Source: an uncultured Clostridia bacterium
GTDB lineage: Bacteria; Bacillota; Clostridia; Christensenellales; CAG-314
Direction of reading: 5' to 3'
DNA: 64,000 bases
Assembly (NCBI GenBank): GCA_947586855.1
Contig: CANPXV010000004.1
Coordinates: 1-64,000, forward strand
Of this stretch, positions 44,405 to 53,050 are shown piece by piece (position 1 is the first letter of the stretch; every line of letters starts with the position of its first letter). The translations under genes were made by a program, and so were the position numbers. The notes beneath the pieces are model-generated. The model searched no databases. It was not told where the DNA came from and saw only the letters and a program-made list of their open reading frames with translations.

Positions 44405-46120
44405 TCAAACTTGGCGTTTTGCCTTGTATTGCTGCGACCAATCAAGCAGCTCCTGCGCACTCACAAGGGCGTGTTCTCCCACGCCTCCCATAAGGCGAGC
44501 CACCTCGGCAGCCCGCTGATCGGCGCTTGCCAGCTTGTCCACCGCAGTATAGGTGCGGCCGTCCCGTTGCAGCTTGCTGATATACAAATTTGTGTCGGCC
44601 ATGGCGGCGATCTGCGGCAAGTGGGTGATGACTATGCACTGATATCCCTGCGCCTGATTGGCCGATACGTTTGCCAATTTGTTGGCCACCATTTGCGCCA
44701 TTGCGCCCGATATCCCGGCGTCTATCTCGTCAAAAATCATCGTGGGGATCTTCTCCGCAAGGGCCGTGATATTTTTTACCGCCAGCATAAAGCGAGACAT
44801 CTCGCCGCCGGATATGACCTTGGAAAGGGGTTTTAGCGGCTCTCCGACGTTGGCAGTCATCAAAAACTCCACCTTGTCAAAGCCGTCCGCCGATGGCGCA
44901 AGGGAGTATTGCTCCAACGTGGGCCTCTCGTTAAATTGCACGCAAAAATCTGTGCCTTTCATACCCAATTCGGCCAGCTCTCGCACAATTTTGGCGGATA
45001 ACGCCCGGGCAGTGCGCTGGCGTTCGTCGGATTTTTGCAGGGCGCAGTCGTACATCTGCGCAAGAACCTGCGCCTTTTGCTCGTTTAGTTGGGCAATTTT
45101 TTCCGAAGCGTTCAGCAAATTGTCGTATTTTTGCTGTGCCTCCGCCAAAAATTCCAGCACCTGTTGCACGTTGCCGCCGTATTTGCGTTTGAGTTGGCGG
45201 ATTTTTTCCAGACGTTCCTCGATACGGTCCACTTCGGACGGGCTAAACTCCATTGCGCTCAGCATATCCTGCAATTGCGCCGCAACGTCCTCGGCTTCCA
45301 GCCGTACCGAGTTCAGCCTCTCGCTCAACCCGTCGGCACTGTCCTCGATGTTGGAAATGCCCCTCAGCAACGCCGCCGCCTGCGAAATTTGCGCCGATGC
45401 GCCCCCGTCGCCGTCCAGCAAAGTGGCTGCGCCGTCCAATGCGGTGGAGATTTTTTCCGCATTTACCATGCGTTTGTGGGTAAGCAGCAGCTCCTCTTCC
45501 TCTTGCGGCGTGATAGCGGCGTCCTCTATTTCCCTGATTTGGTAGTTGAGTATGTCCAAAAGGCGCTCTCGCTCCTGCTCGTCGCCGCCAAAGGAGCGCA
45601 ACTCACGTTCGATGGAGACAAGCTGTGGGTGCAGTTGCTGCCTGAGCCTGTCGGAGGCCTGTTTGTGGTTGCAAAAGCTGTCCAACACGGCCAGCTGATT
45701 TTTTTCGTTGAGCAACGCCAAGTGCTGCCCCTGCCCAAAAATATCCACCAATTCGGCGCAAATATCCTTCAAAATGGCCAGCGTGGCCGTTTTTCCTTGG
45801 ATACGTATCTCGTTTTTGCCCGCAACGGACATCTTGCGATACAGCAAAATTTCCGTATCGTCGCCGTAGCCGTACTCCGCCAATTTGGTGCGCACGGGCG
45901 AATCTTCCGCCACCTCAAACAGTGCCGTGGCGTCGGCTGCGTCCTCGCCGTATTTGATGAGCGTCTTGTCCGCCCTGTCCCCCAGCACAAAGGCCAGCGA
46001 GTCCACTATTATAGACTTGCCGCTGCCCGTTTCGCCGCTAAGCACGGTCAGACCGCTGTCAAACTCGATTTCCAGCGAGTCGATCAGCGCAATATTGTGG
46101 ATAGTCAAACTTTTAAGCAT
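44405..46120 (-). CDS. recN: RecN, SMC-like DNA repair ATPase
   Basis: The 571-aa protein has the SMC-type split ATPase: GETGSGKSIIVDS (Walker A, about 30-42) near the N-terminus, two long coiled-coil arms (about 150-370) and the C-terminal signature SGGEMSRFMLAVK and Walker B TMIFDEIDAGISG (about 480). It gathers broken DNA ends in double-strand break repair. It follows argR by 12 bp, the usual Bacillota order, and is the last gene of the folD-xseAB-ispA-OLE-dxs-argR run. Confidence 0.96.
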   Translation of the reverse strand: MLKSLTIHNIALIDSLEIEFDSGLTVLSGETGSGKSIIVDSLAFVLGDRADKTLIKYGEDAADATALFEVAEDSPVRTKLAEYGYGDDTEILLYRKMSVAGKNEIRIQGKTATLAILKDICAELVDIFGQGQHLALLNEKNQLAVLDSFCNHKQASDRLRQQLHPQLVSIERELRSFGGDEQERERLLDILNYQIREIEDAAITPQEEEELLLTHKRMVNAEKISTALDGAATLLDGDGGASAQISQAAALLRGISNIEDSADGLSERLNSVRLEAEDVAAQLQDMLSAMEFSPSEVDRIEERLEKIRQLKRKYGGNVQQVLEFLAEAQQKYDNLLNASEKIAQLNEQKAQVLAQMYDCALQKSDERQRTARALSAKIVRELAELGMKGTDFCVQFNERPTLEQYSLAPSADGFDKVEFLMTANVGEPLKPLSKVISGGEMSRFMLAVKNITALAEKIPTMIFDEIDAGISGAMAQMVANKLANVSANQAQGYQCIVITHLPQIAAMADTNLYISKLQRDGRTYTAVDKLASADQRAAEVARLMGGVGEHALVSAQELLDWSQQYKAKRQV

Positions 46121-46132
46121 ATTTTTCTCTTG

Positions 46133-46585
46133 TCAAATCAGGTCGGACAGCTTGTCCCTGACCGTTTTTGCGTCATGTGAGTCGGAGCACACCACCAGCA
46201 CAGTGCTTTTGTCCGCCAAAATACCCAGCACTTCGGATAGCGCCAACTGTTCGATAGCGCCCGAAACGACAGATGCGCTGTCCTCCAACGTCCTCACCAC
46301 CACAAGATTTTCCGCCGTGACAACGCTCAGCACGGCCTCCTGCACCACGCTAAGCAGCTTGCCCGATAGCTTGACGTCCATCGTCTGCTTTGTGACATAT
46401 TTGTACTTGTTGTCGGGACCAAGCGCCTTTATTAGCCCAAGCTCCTTGATGTCCCGCGAAATGGTCGCCTGCGTGATGTCGTAGCCCTCGTTGCGCAGTG
46501 CGGCCACAAGCTCGTCCTGCGTTTCGATGTCCTTGACGGAAATTATGCTAAGTATTGCCGATTGTCTTGTTTTGCGAGATGACAT
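46133..46585 (-). CDS. argR: ArgR/AhrC-family regulator with altered arginine-binding motif
   Basis: The 150-aa protein has the N-terminal winged helix (TQATISRDIKELGLIK, about 38-53) and the C-terminal oligomerisation domain. In the family the arginine-binding core reads GTxAGDDT; here residues 121-128 read GILADKST, so the two Asp that contact arginine are not both kept. Ligand response may therefore be weak or changed. I chose ATG 46585 (GGGTG upstream); a GTG at 46594 is part of that site. Dispersed element D lies in its leader. Confidence 0.85.
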   Translation of the reverse strand: MSSRKTRQSAILSIISVKDIETQDELVAALRNEGYDITQATISRDIKELGLIKALGPDNKYKYVTKQTMDVKLSGKLLSVVQEAVLSVVTAENLVVVRTLEDSASVVSGAIEQLALSEVLGILADKSTVLVVCSDSHDAKTVRDKLSDLI

Positions 46586-46599
46586 TGTTTTCACCCTGT

Positions 46600-46645
46600 A
46601 CTATGTCAGAATTGGCCGTTTTATAGAATACTATGTCACACATAG
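46600..46645 (-). repeat. dispersed palindromic element, copy D
   Basis: On the minus strand it reads from GCTATGTGTGACATAGTATT through ATTCTGACATAGT. It shares the ATAGTATTCT and CTGACATAGT blocks with copy A. It lies about 15 bp upstream of the argR start codon, so it forms part of the argR leader. Confidence 0.65.
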
Positions 46646-46729
46646 CACTCGTTTTTCCACAAAAATGTCGGTAAAATCCGATAATTTGTTCTATATCGAA
46701 AAATATTATACACTATTTTGGCGGGCAAT

Positions 46730-48544
46730 TCAACCCTTTTGCAGCAAGTCGGCAACATATTGCGCAAGCGCCTGCTGCGACATGCCAAACTGCTCTAACT
46801 GCTGGGATATTGTGGCGTGCTTGACAAAACAGTCGTTCACTCCCAACATATGCACCCGAGTTTTTCCCTTGGACAGCTCGGCGAGGGCGCACTCCACTGC
46901 TTGCCCAAAACCGCCGCATATGACGTTTTCTTCCAGCGTCAGCACTTGCGCACCGCTTTCGGCAATTTGTTGCAGCAAAGCCATATCCAGAGGCTTGACG
47001 GTAGTCACTTCCACCGCCGTCACGCCCTCCGCTGCGGTTGCTGCCTCTTGTGCCGCAGCCGAAAGCGCTGCACCCACCGCCAGAATGTACAGTTTGGGGC
47101 TTTCTGCGTCGGTCAGGGCGATCCACTTGCCATCAAATCCTCGTTCTTCTTTCAGCAAACGCTTGGGATAGCGTATCGCCACAGGACCGTCCGCTTGTGC
47201 CGAGAGCACTATCATATCCGATAGCTGCCGATAAGTTGCAGGCGTCCACACGGTCATGTTGGGTATCTGCGACAGGTAGGACAGGTCAAACAGCCCTTGG
47301 TGCGTTTTGCCGTCCTCGCCCACAAATCCGGCCCTGTCCATAAGCAGCGTGACGGGCAGCTTTTGCAGCGCCACATCGTGCAAAATCTGGTCGTAGGCCC
47401 GTTGCATAAAGGAAGAATATATCGCCACAAAGGGGTGCACGCCCGATTTGGCCAGCCCTGCGGCAAAAGTCACGGCGTGTTCCTCGGCAATGCCCACATC
47501 GAAAAATGCGTCTGGATAGGCGTCTCTCACGGCGGATAACCCCGTCGCCCTGGCCATAGCGGCGCAAATTGCGGCAATTTTTTTGCCCTGCGACAGCATA
47601 TCGCACAGCGTATCGCCCACCACTGCGGCGCTTTGCAGGTCGTTGTCCTCGGCGCCGTTGCGGTTTAGCGAGTGATACAGTTCGGGGTCCTCCTCGGCGG
47701 GTTGGTAGCCCTTGCCCTTTTTGGTGACGACGTGCATCAGCGTGGGCTTGGTGACGTTGTTTTTCAGCTTGGTAAAGTAGTAAACGAGGTCTTTTATCTC
47801 GTTGCCGTCGATTATCCCAATGTATTTGAGGTCAAAGTTGTCAAAATAGCTGTTGCGCACATATCCAAGCTTGGCACGGCGTTTGCACCACCGCAAAAAC
47901 TTGTATGTCGGCTTGCCCAGCAGGGGGATTTTCAGCAAAAATCTTTTCAGGCGCTCCTTGTTGCGGTCGTACTTGCCCACACGCAGTTTGGACATATTGA
48001 GCGTGGCGGACCCGACGTTTTCGTCAATGGACATATTGTTGTCGTTCAGCACGATGAGCATATCGGTATCCTTGACGTTGTTCAGCGCCTCGTAGGTCAT
48101 TCCGCACGTCATCGAGCCGTCCCCCACCACGGCGATCACCTTGTATTTTTCGCCGAGAGCGTCCCTGCCCTTGGCCAGCCCCAGCGCAGCGGATATGGCA
48201 GTGCCTGCGTGCCCCGTGTTGAAGCAATCGCTTGGGCTTTCCTCGCAATCGGGAAAGCCGCTCACGCCGTCCTTGCTGCGAAGGGACAAAAAATTCTCAC
48301 CCCGTTGGGTAAGAATTTTGTGGACGTAGCTTTGATGTCCCACGTCCCAGACGATTTTGTCCTCCTCGTCAAAAACATAGTGCAGCGCAACGGTCAGTTC
48401 CACCACGCCCAGATTGCTTGCCAAATGTCCGCCGCTTTGCGACACTTCGGCAATCAGCTTTTGACGAATTTCCTCACACAGCTGCGGCAATTGCGACACG
48501 CTGAGCTTTTTCAGGTCTTTGATTGTCTCAATTTGTTCCAGCAC
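46730..48544 (-). CDS. dxs: 1-deoxy-D-xylulose-5-phosphate synthase
   Basis: The 604-aa thiamine-diphosphate enzyme condenses pyruvate and glyceraldehyde-3-phosphate, the first step of the MEP isoprenoid pathway. It has GHQSYVHKILTQR (about 62), the ThDP motif GDGSMTCGMTYEALNN (about 147-162), and the transketolase Pyr domain with LLMDRAGFVGEDGKTHQG (about 400). The start is GTG after AAGGA, 1 bp past the oapA-like gene. With ispA upstream it ties this operon to isoprenoid synthesis. Confidence 0.96.
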   Translation of the reverse strand: MLEQIETIKDLKKLSVSQLPQLCEEIRQKLIAEVSQSGGHLASNLGVVELTVALHYVFDEEDKIVWDVGHQSYVHKILTQRGENFLSLRSKDGVSGFPDCEESPSDCFNTGHAGTAISAALGLAKGRDALGEKYKVIAVVGDGSMTCGMTYEALNNVKDTDMLIVLNDNNMSIDENVGSATLNMSKLRVGKYDRNKERLKRFLLKIPLLGKPTYKFLRWCKRRAKLGYVRNSYFDNFDLKYIGIIDGNEIKDLVYYFTKLKNNVTKPTLMHVVTKKGKGYQPAEEDPELYHSLNRNGAEDNDLQSAAVVGDTLCDMLSQGKKIAAICAAMARATGLSAVRDAYPDAFFDVGIAEEHAVTFAAGLAKSGVHPFVAIYSSFMQRAYDQILHDVALQKLPVTLLMDRAGFVGEDGKTHQGLFDLSYLSQIPNMTVWTPATYRQLSDMIVLSAQADGPVAIRYPKRLLKEERGFDGKWIALTDAESPKLYILAVGAALSAAAQEAATAAEGVTAVEVTTVKPLDMALLQQIAESGAQVLTLEENVICGGFGQAVECALAELSKGKTRVHMLGVNDCFVKHATISQQLEQFGMSQQALAQYVADLLQKG

Positions 48545-48545
48545 G

Positions 48546-49193
48546 TTATCCTTCTTTGCTAAAAATACTCAATGCCTTTGCTACTCCTCGGATTATCCCG
48601 TTGGCCTTTTTGACGGCGATATTTTTGCCCACCGCCTTGAAAGTTATCGTCAGCGTGGATATCACCGAATAGATCAGCACCTTGATGACCACGTTCCACA
48701 CGGTGGATAGCCCCAGTCCGTCGATTGCCTCGGCCGCAAGGCTGGCGCCGCACACACCCGACACGATACCGCAGATGTCGCCCACGATATCGCAACACAC
48801 CGACGACACAATATCCCGTTTCATCGCAAGTTTGACGGCCATTTTGCCGCCCTTCACCTTGCGAGACGCCATCGAGTGGAACGGCCCTATGTCGCATGCG
48901 GTTGCTGCCGTGCCAATCACGTCAAACAGCACGCCCAACAGCAAAATCACAACCGTCAGGATGGTGGCCAACCACCACTGCGAGTCGGTCAGCACCAATT
49001 CGGAACCGGTATTGACGGCCAAAGCCAGCAAAAAGGTGATAAAAAACGCTTTCAGCGGCCACAGATTGACCTTTTTCTTCTTTTTGTCGGGTTTGGGGTC
49101 TCGTTTTTTCTGCTCGGGAGCGGTCTGCTCCTGCACAGGGATATCTTCCGTCACGATGTCGCTACTTCGGGGTACAGGGTCGGTGTTTTTCAT
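48546..49193 (-). CDS. oapA: OapA-like membrane protein (OLE-associated protein A family)
   Basis: The 215-aa protein has a basic, Lys-rich cytoplasmic N-terminus (about 29-41), two hydrophobic segments (about 47-66 and 74-99), a conserved block HSMASRKVKGGK (about 106-117) leading to KRDIVSSVCCDIVGDICGI with a DxxxD (Asp135, Asp139), and a further hydrophobic part (about 163-185). OapA binds OLE RNA and holds it at the membrane; disrupting the complex in Halalkalibacterium (Bacillus) halodurans causes cold, ethanol and Mg2+ sensitivity. Identification rests on layout, the DxxxD and position directly after the candidate OLE RNA and before dxs. ATG 49193 follows TTGGAG. Confidence 0.75.
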   Translation of the reverse strand: MKNTDPVPRSSDIVTEDIPVQEQTAPEQKKRDPKPDKKKKKVNLWPLKAFFITFLLALAVNTGSELVLTDSQWWLATILTVVILLLGVLFDVIGTAATACDIGPFHSMASRKVKGGKMAVKLAMKRDIVSSVCCDIVGDICGIVSGVCGASLAAEAIDGLGLSTVWNVVIKVLIYSVISTLTITFKAVGKNIAVKKANGIIRGVAKALSIFSKEG

Positions 49194-49388
49194 AATTCTC
49201 CAATATACAATGTCGTTTGCGGCAAAATCGTGCAAAATTTTGCCTATGTGATAAGGTTCTGCAAAAATGTTGGTATACGGTGGCAACAAAACATAGAACC
49301 AAATGTTTTAACTGTTCCTGCCGTCACGTATCCGGACCGATATTTGCATTTGGCTGGCAGTCCCAAAATTTGCCGTGTAGCACATAAT

Positions 49389-50006
49389 AAAAAAAGGTGG
49401 TGACTTATCGGATAAACCTTACGGCATAGGTTCAGTAGGATTTCCCAAGCAAGAACTTCCCGTCGCCGAAGAAGCAGTTTCCTTTTGATCTCGCTTGTGC
49501 GGCATCGCTGCACGCACAACTGAATCGCCACTTAGTCCGTACTATAATCTCCGATGAGCCTGATTTGCAGTCTAGAAGATTTCCTTTGCAGAAACCGACG
49601 TATTTTAGTTTCTTTTGCAGAATTCATTTCGTAAAGCATTCGGTCGCATCCCATAGGCCAACGGGATGTGCCGTTCAGTACTCCCAAAATCCCACTCAAA
49701 ACAAGCTACACTGTACACAGCTTTGTATCACCGCATAGCAGGTTTAACCTCAGAGAGTAATTGCTTATCTATTAGGCAACCACCCCGAAGAGTCTCCGCG
49801 GCTAATGGGGATAGAGCGTATGCCATTACACCTTACCCATTAACCTTAACTTCCAGCACAAGCCCCCGTTTGGGCAACGAAAGCAAGCACAAGAAGCTTC
49901 ATCGTTGTGCTCGGCAGCGGTCTTTTAGTCCCGCCTTCAACACATCAATTTCTGACTAGAATACTGCACCACCAAATTTTATTTAGTTGTAGGAGCTTTT
50001 TTGCTC
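49389..50006 (-). ncRNA. ole: OLE RNA candidate (ornate, large, extremophilic RNA)
   Basis: This gene-free ~600-nt unit lies between ispA and the OapA-like gene, in the same order (folD, xseA, xseB, ispA, RNA, oapA, dxs, argR, recN) as known OLE loci. It has its own promoter. The 5' GGTGGTG (49967-49973) can pair with the 3' CACCACC (49396-49402), which is followed by seven T. Internal stems include AGCACAA/TTGTGCT (49886-49911), CATCCC/GGGATG (49647-49668) and AGAAAC/GTTTCT (49590-49613). OLE RNAs are about 600 nt and form a membrane RNP with OapA. I could not compare with the Rfam consensus from memory, so the call rests on synteny, size and structure. Confidence 0.72.
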
Positions 50007-50012
50007 GTCTAT

Positions 50013-50041
50013 ATTGTAGCACAACACGGGCAAAAATGCAA
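50013..50041 (-). promoter_or_regulatory. promoter of the OLE RNA candidate
   Basis: TTGCAT (50036-50041) and TACAAT (50013-50018) are 17 nt apart on the minus strand, 38 bp past the ispA stop. The start would be near 50006, followed by a small GAGC/GCTC hairpin. Confidence 0.65.
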
Positions 50042-50078
50042 ATGTTTGAAGCTTACGCCGATGTTTTCGCCGCAAATT

Positions 50079-50888
50079 TTACTTCTTGCGGGCGGCGTTT
50101 TCCTCGCAAAAATCCTTGATAAACTGCAAATCGTAGGGCAAACGGTCGCAGATTGCCTTGATTTCACCGTTCAGCTCGTGCACGTGATCGATCAGGTCGC
50201 TCTCCGTGTACATATCGAGGAAGGATTTTTCGCACTTTTTGGAGTCGAGTATGTCGTCTATTATCTGATAGCAAACGCCCAGCTTGCAGGCGATCTCGTC
50301 AAACAGCGCAGCTTCTTCCTGCGTGGCGCCGCCCACGGTTGCGCCGCACACCAACGCCGCACGGATAAGCGTACCCGTCTTGGCAACGGCAAGCTCCGTC
50401 GCATCGTCGATATTTTTCGTCTCGGTAAACAGGTCCAGCGATTGCCCATGCACAAGGCCGTCTATGCCGCTCATTCTGAACAGGTAAGCGCACGCCGCCT
50501 GATAGTTTTTGTTGGACATCGGACCCCGAAACACCGTTTCTGCCGCCAGATTGAGCAATGCGTCCCCTGCCAGCACGGCGCAAGCCTCGCCAAACTGCAT
50601 GTGACAGCTGCGCCTGCCTCTGCGCATATCGTCGTTGTCCATGCAGGGCAGGTCGTCGTGTATCAGAGAGTAGGTATGCACAAATTCCAACGCAGCCGCC
50701 AAAATTTTTGCCCCATCTGTGATACGTCCGCCCACAGCCTTGGCGGTGTTCAGCAGCAACATGGGACGAAAACGCTTTCCGCCGCTAAACAGCATATATT
50801 CCATAGCCTGCTGCACCTTGTCTCTGTTTTTGGGCAAATATTCTCTTATTATGCCGTCGATATACTGCACAGTAACATTAGTTTTCAT
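50079..50888 (-). CDS. ispA: polyprenyl synthetase (farnesyl/geranyl diphosphate synthase)
   Basis: The 269-aa enzyme condenses IPP with allylic diphosphates. It has the first Asp-rich motif DDLPCMDNDDMRRG (about 78-91) and the second, YQIIDDILD (about 209-217), plus SGGKRFRP (about 35-42). The length is a little short compared with about 290 aa. The ATG overlaps the xseB stop codon. It supplies C15 precursor for undecaprenyl phosphate and quinones and immediately precedes the OLE RNA candidate. Confidence 0.95.
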   Translation of the reverse strand: MKTNVTVQYIDGIIREYLPKNRDKVQQAMEYMLFSGGKRFRPMLLLNTAKAVGGRITDGAKILAAALEFVHTYSLIHDDLPCMDNDDMRRGRRSCHMQFGEACAVLAGDALLNLAAETVFRGPMSNKNYQAACAYLFRMSGIDGLVHGQSLDLFTETKNIDDATELAVAKTGTLIRAALVCGATVGGATQEEAALFDEIACKLGVCYQIIDDILDSKKCEKSFLDMYTESDLIDHVHELNGEIKAICDRLPYDLQFIKDFCEENAARKK

Positions 50889-51075
50889 CGGTCAATTTCC
50901 TCACTTGTTCTTGAAGTACCGTAAGTTTGCCCTTACAGTCGTCAAGTGCCTTCATGCACTCGTTTGCCAATTGTACGCTCTGTTCAAAGATGGACAGAGA
51001 TTCCTCCAAAGATACATCGTCCTCTATTTTGTCCGCCAAGTCGTTCAGCTTGGCAATTTTTTCTTCCAGATTCAT
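50878..51075 (-). CDS. xseB: exodeoxyribonuclease VII small subunit
   Basis: The 65-aa helical protein has the XseB pattern KIAKLNDLADKIEDDVSLEE and SIFEQSVQLANECMKAL. It assembles with XseA into exonuclease VII, which degrades single-stranded DNA to oligonucleotides. It overlaps xseA (ATGA) upstream and ispA downstream. Confidence 0.95.
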   Translation of the reverse strand: MNLEEKIAKLNDLADKIEDDVSLEESLSIFEQSVQLANECMKALDDCKGKLTVLQEQVRKLTDEN

Positions 51076-52244
51076 TTCTCCTCCTTGCCGACAACCGTTG
51101 CCGTCAGCTTGCCGTCCGATAGCTGCACATCGATGTTATCGCCGATATTTACGTCATTGACGGAGCGCACCGTTCGCCCGTCGGCGGATACGTATCCAAA
51201 ACCGCGTTTCAGCACGCTAAGCGGGTTGATGTTGTCCAACCGCCCCACTGCCTTGTCCAATGCCGCAGATGTTGCGCTCAACTTTGCCTCTGCGGCGTGT
51301 TGCACGGCCACGAGTGTGGCAATCGTTCCCGTTTGCAGCCTGTCCAGCCGCCGTCCCACTCCCGTGCATATCAGACGGCAATCGTTTTGCACCTGCCTGT
51401 ATCGAGTGGACAACTTGACCGCCGCCGCCATGCTGATTTTGTCCAGATTGGCCAAAATACGCAGCTTTTCTTTCGCCGAATCCAGCGTAACAAGCTCTGC
51501 CGCCTCGCTGGGAGTGACCGCTCGCCTGTCCGCCGCAAAGTCGGATAGGGTAAAATCCACGCCGTGCCCCACCGCCGAAACAACAGGTTTGGGGCACTCG
51601 GCAATGGCTCTCACCACCGCCTCGGCGTTGAAAACGGACAGATCCTCGTTGGAGCCGCCGCCCCGCCCCACAATAACCACGTCCACGTCGCTTTTGCCAA
51701 AGTAGCGGATACCGCAGGCAATCTCCTCTTCGGCGCCCTCTCCCTGCACACGCACGGGATACAGCAAAATTTCCGAAAAAGGCTGACGACGCAACGCAAC
51801 GTTTTCAATGTCGTGTATCACTGCGCCCGTTTCGCTTGTGACCACGCCGATTTTCTTGGCGCAATGGGGCACGGGCTTTTTGCGAGCCTCGTCAAACAGC
51901 CCCTCTTTGGCCAGCTTGTCCCTCAGCTCCACAAAACGCTTGTAGGCGTCGCCGGTGTTTTGTGACGTGGTAAGCCTGCGCACAAACAGCGACACAGCGC
52001 CCGACTTGGCAAAAAAGTTCAGCTGTCCCTCCGCCACAGTCACCAGACCCGTCACGGGCACGGCCGCATTGCCGTAGCAAAAGCAGTTGATGGCGGCGCC
52101 GTCGTCTTTCAGCGAAAAATACCACCCATTGTGGGATTTTTTGACGTTGGTCACCTCGCCGCAGACGGACAGATCGTTCAGCACGGGGTCAATATCCATC
52201 ATGCCCTTGATGTAGTTGTTCAGTTGAGTTACGCTTATTGTCAT
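51072..52244 (-). CDS. xseA: exodeoxyribonuclease VII large subunit
   Basis: The 390-aa catalytic subunit has an N-terminal OB fold (about 1-100, ISVTQLNNYIKGMM; VTNVKKSHNGWYFSLKD) and the ExoVII catalytic domain with IGVVTSETGAVIHDI (about 130) and VVIVGRGGGSNEDLSVFN (about 190). The C-terminal GFGYVSADGRTVRS segment is typical. Start overlaps the folD stop by 4 bp. Part of the nusB-folD-xseAB-ispA run. Confidence 0.96.
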   Translation of the reverse strand: MTISVTQLNNYIKGMMDIDPVLNDLSVCGEVTNVKKSHNGWYFSLKDDGAAINCFCYGNAAVPVTGLVTVAEGQLNFFAKSGAVSLFVRRLTTSQNTGDAYKRFVELRDKLAKEGLFDEARKKPVPHCAKKIGVVTSETGAVIHDIENVALRRQPFSEILLYPVRVQGEGAEEEIACGIRYFGKSDVDVVIVGRGGGSNEDLSVFNAEAVVRAIAECPKPVVSAVGHGVDFTLSDFAADRRAVTPSEAAELVTLDSAKEKLRILANLDKISMAAAVKLSTRYRQVQNDCRLICTGVGRRLDRLQTGTIATLVAVQHAAEAKLSATSAALDKAVGRLDNINPLSVLKRGFGYVSADGRTVRSVNDVNIGDNIDVQLSDGKLTATVVGKEEK

Positions 52245-53050
52245 TTATTGTTATATGCTTTCAGCAGATTTTGCAGCAAAACGGCCCTCGTCACCGCCCC
52301 TACTCCACGGGGCACAGGGGCAACCGCCCTGCATATGTCGTAGACGTCTCGGCTCACGTCGCCGCAGCTTACGCCCTCCACAACAGATAGACCCACATCC
52401 ACCACAACGCTGTCCGACGTCACAAACTGCTCGGTGATAAGCGACGGCACGCCGCAAGCCGACACCACAATGTCTGCGCTTCGGCACAACCTGTCCAACC
52501 CAACAGTTTTGCTGTGACACACCGTCACGGTGGCGTCCTGCTCCAACAGCAGCAAGGCCAGCGGTTTGCCCACCGAGCCTCTGCCCACCACAACGACATG
52601 CTTGCCTGCAAGCGGCACGTCGTAAAATTGCAACAAACGCACCACGGCCAAAGGCGTAGCGGGGCGAAATCCTTGTTTTGCGCCAAACATTGCCGCAACG
52701 GACAGCGGATTGAGACAATCCACGTCCTTGCCCACCGCCACAAAGTTGGTCGCCTCGGCGTATTGCTTGGGCAGCGGCTGCTGCACGATGACGCCGCAAA
52801 CATCGGGATCGCAACTTGCGCTATCCACAACTGCACAAAATTGTTTGGGGTCGACGCCTTGTTGCGCCATGACGGAACGCAGCTCCACACCGCAACTTTC
52901 GGCACTGCGGCGCAGCATATCTGTGTATTGCACCCAACGTTCGTCCTGCGTCCCGATAGTGCACAGCACGGCATTTGCCCCCTGCAAAGAGCGACGTATC
53001 TCGTCGTAGATGGCGTCGGCGCAGGGTTTACCCAGCAACAGCTTGCTCAT
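52241..53050 (-). CDS. folD: FolD-like methylenetetrahydrofolate dehydrogenase/cyclohydrolase, divergent active site
   Basis: The 269-aa protein has the FolD layout: an N-terminal catalytic domain and an NAD(P)-binding domain with VVGRGSVGKPLA (about 165). FolD interconverts 5,10-methylene-THF, methenyl-THF and 10-formyl-THF. Active-site Tyr42, Gln90 (VQQPLP) and Asp111 (GKDVDC) are present, but the catalytic Lys (E. coli Lys54, in YVxxK) aligns with Leu46 (QYTDMLRR), and PGGVGPMT reads PRGVGAVT. Cyclohydrolase activity may be lost. I chose ATG 53050, overlapping the nusB stop (ATGA), with AGAGG upstream. Confidence 0.88.
   Translation of the reverse strand: MSKLLLGKPCADAIYDEIRRSLQGANAVLCTIGTQDERWVQYTDMLRRSAESCGVELRSVMAQQGVDPKQFCAVVDSASCDPDVCGVIVQQPLPKQYAEATNFVAVGKDVDCLNPLSVAAMFGAKQGFRPATPLAVVRLLQFYDVPLAGKHVVVVGRGSVGKPLALLLLEQDATVTVCHSKTVGLDRLCRSADIVVSACGVPSLITEQFVTSDSVVVDVGLSVVEGVSCGDVSRDVYDICRAVAPVPRGVGAVTRAVLLQNLLKAYNNK

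Noticed and set aside
49389..50006. tmRNA or RNase P RNA as the identity of the large RNA
   Set aside because: I found no tRNA-like end with a tag reading frame and no conserved RNase P core. Length, pairing ends and gene order fit OLE better.
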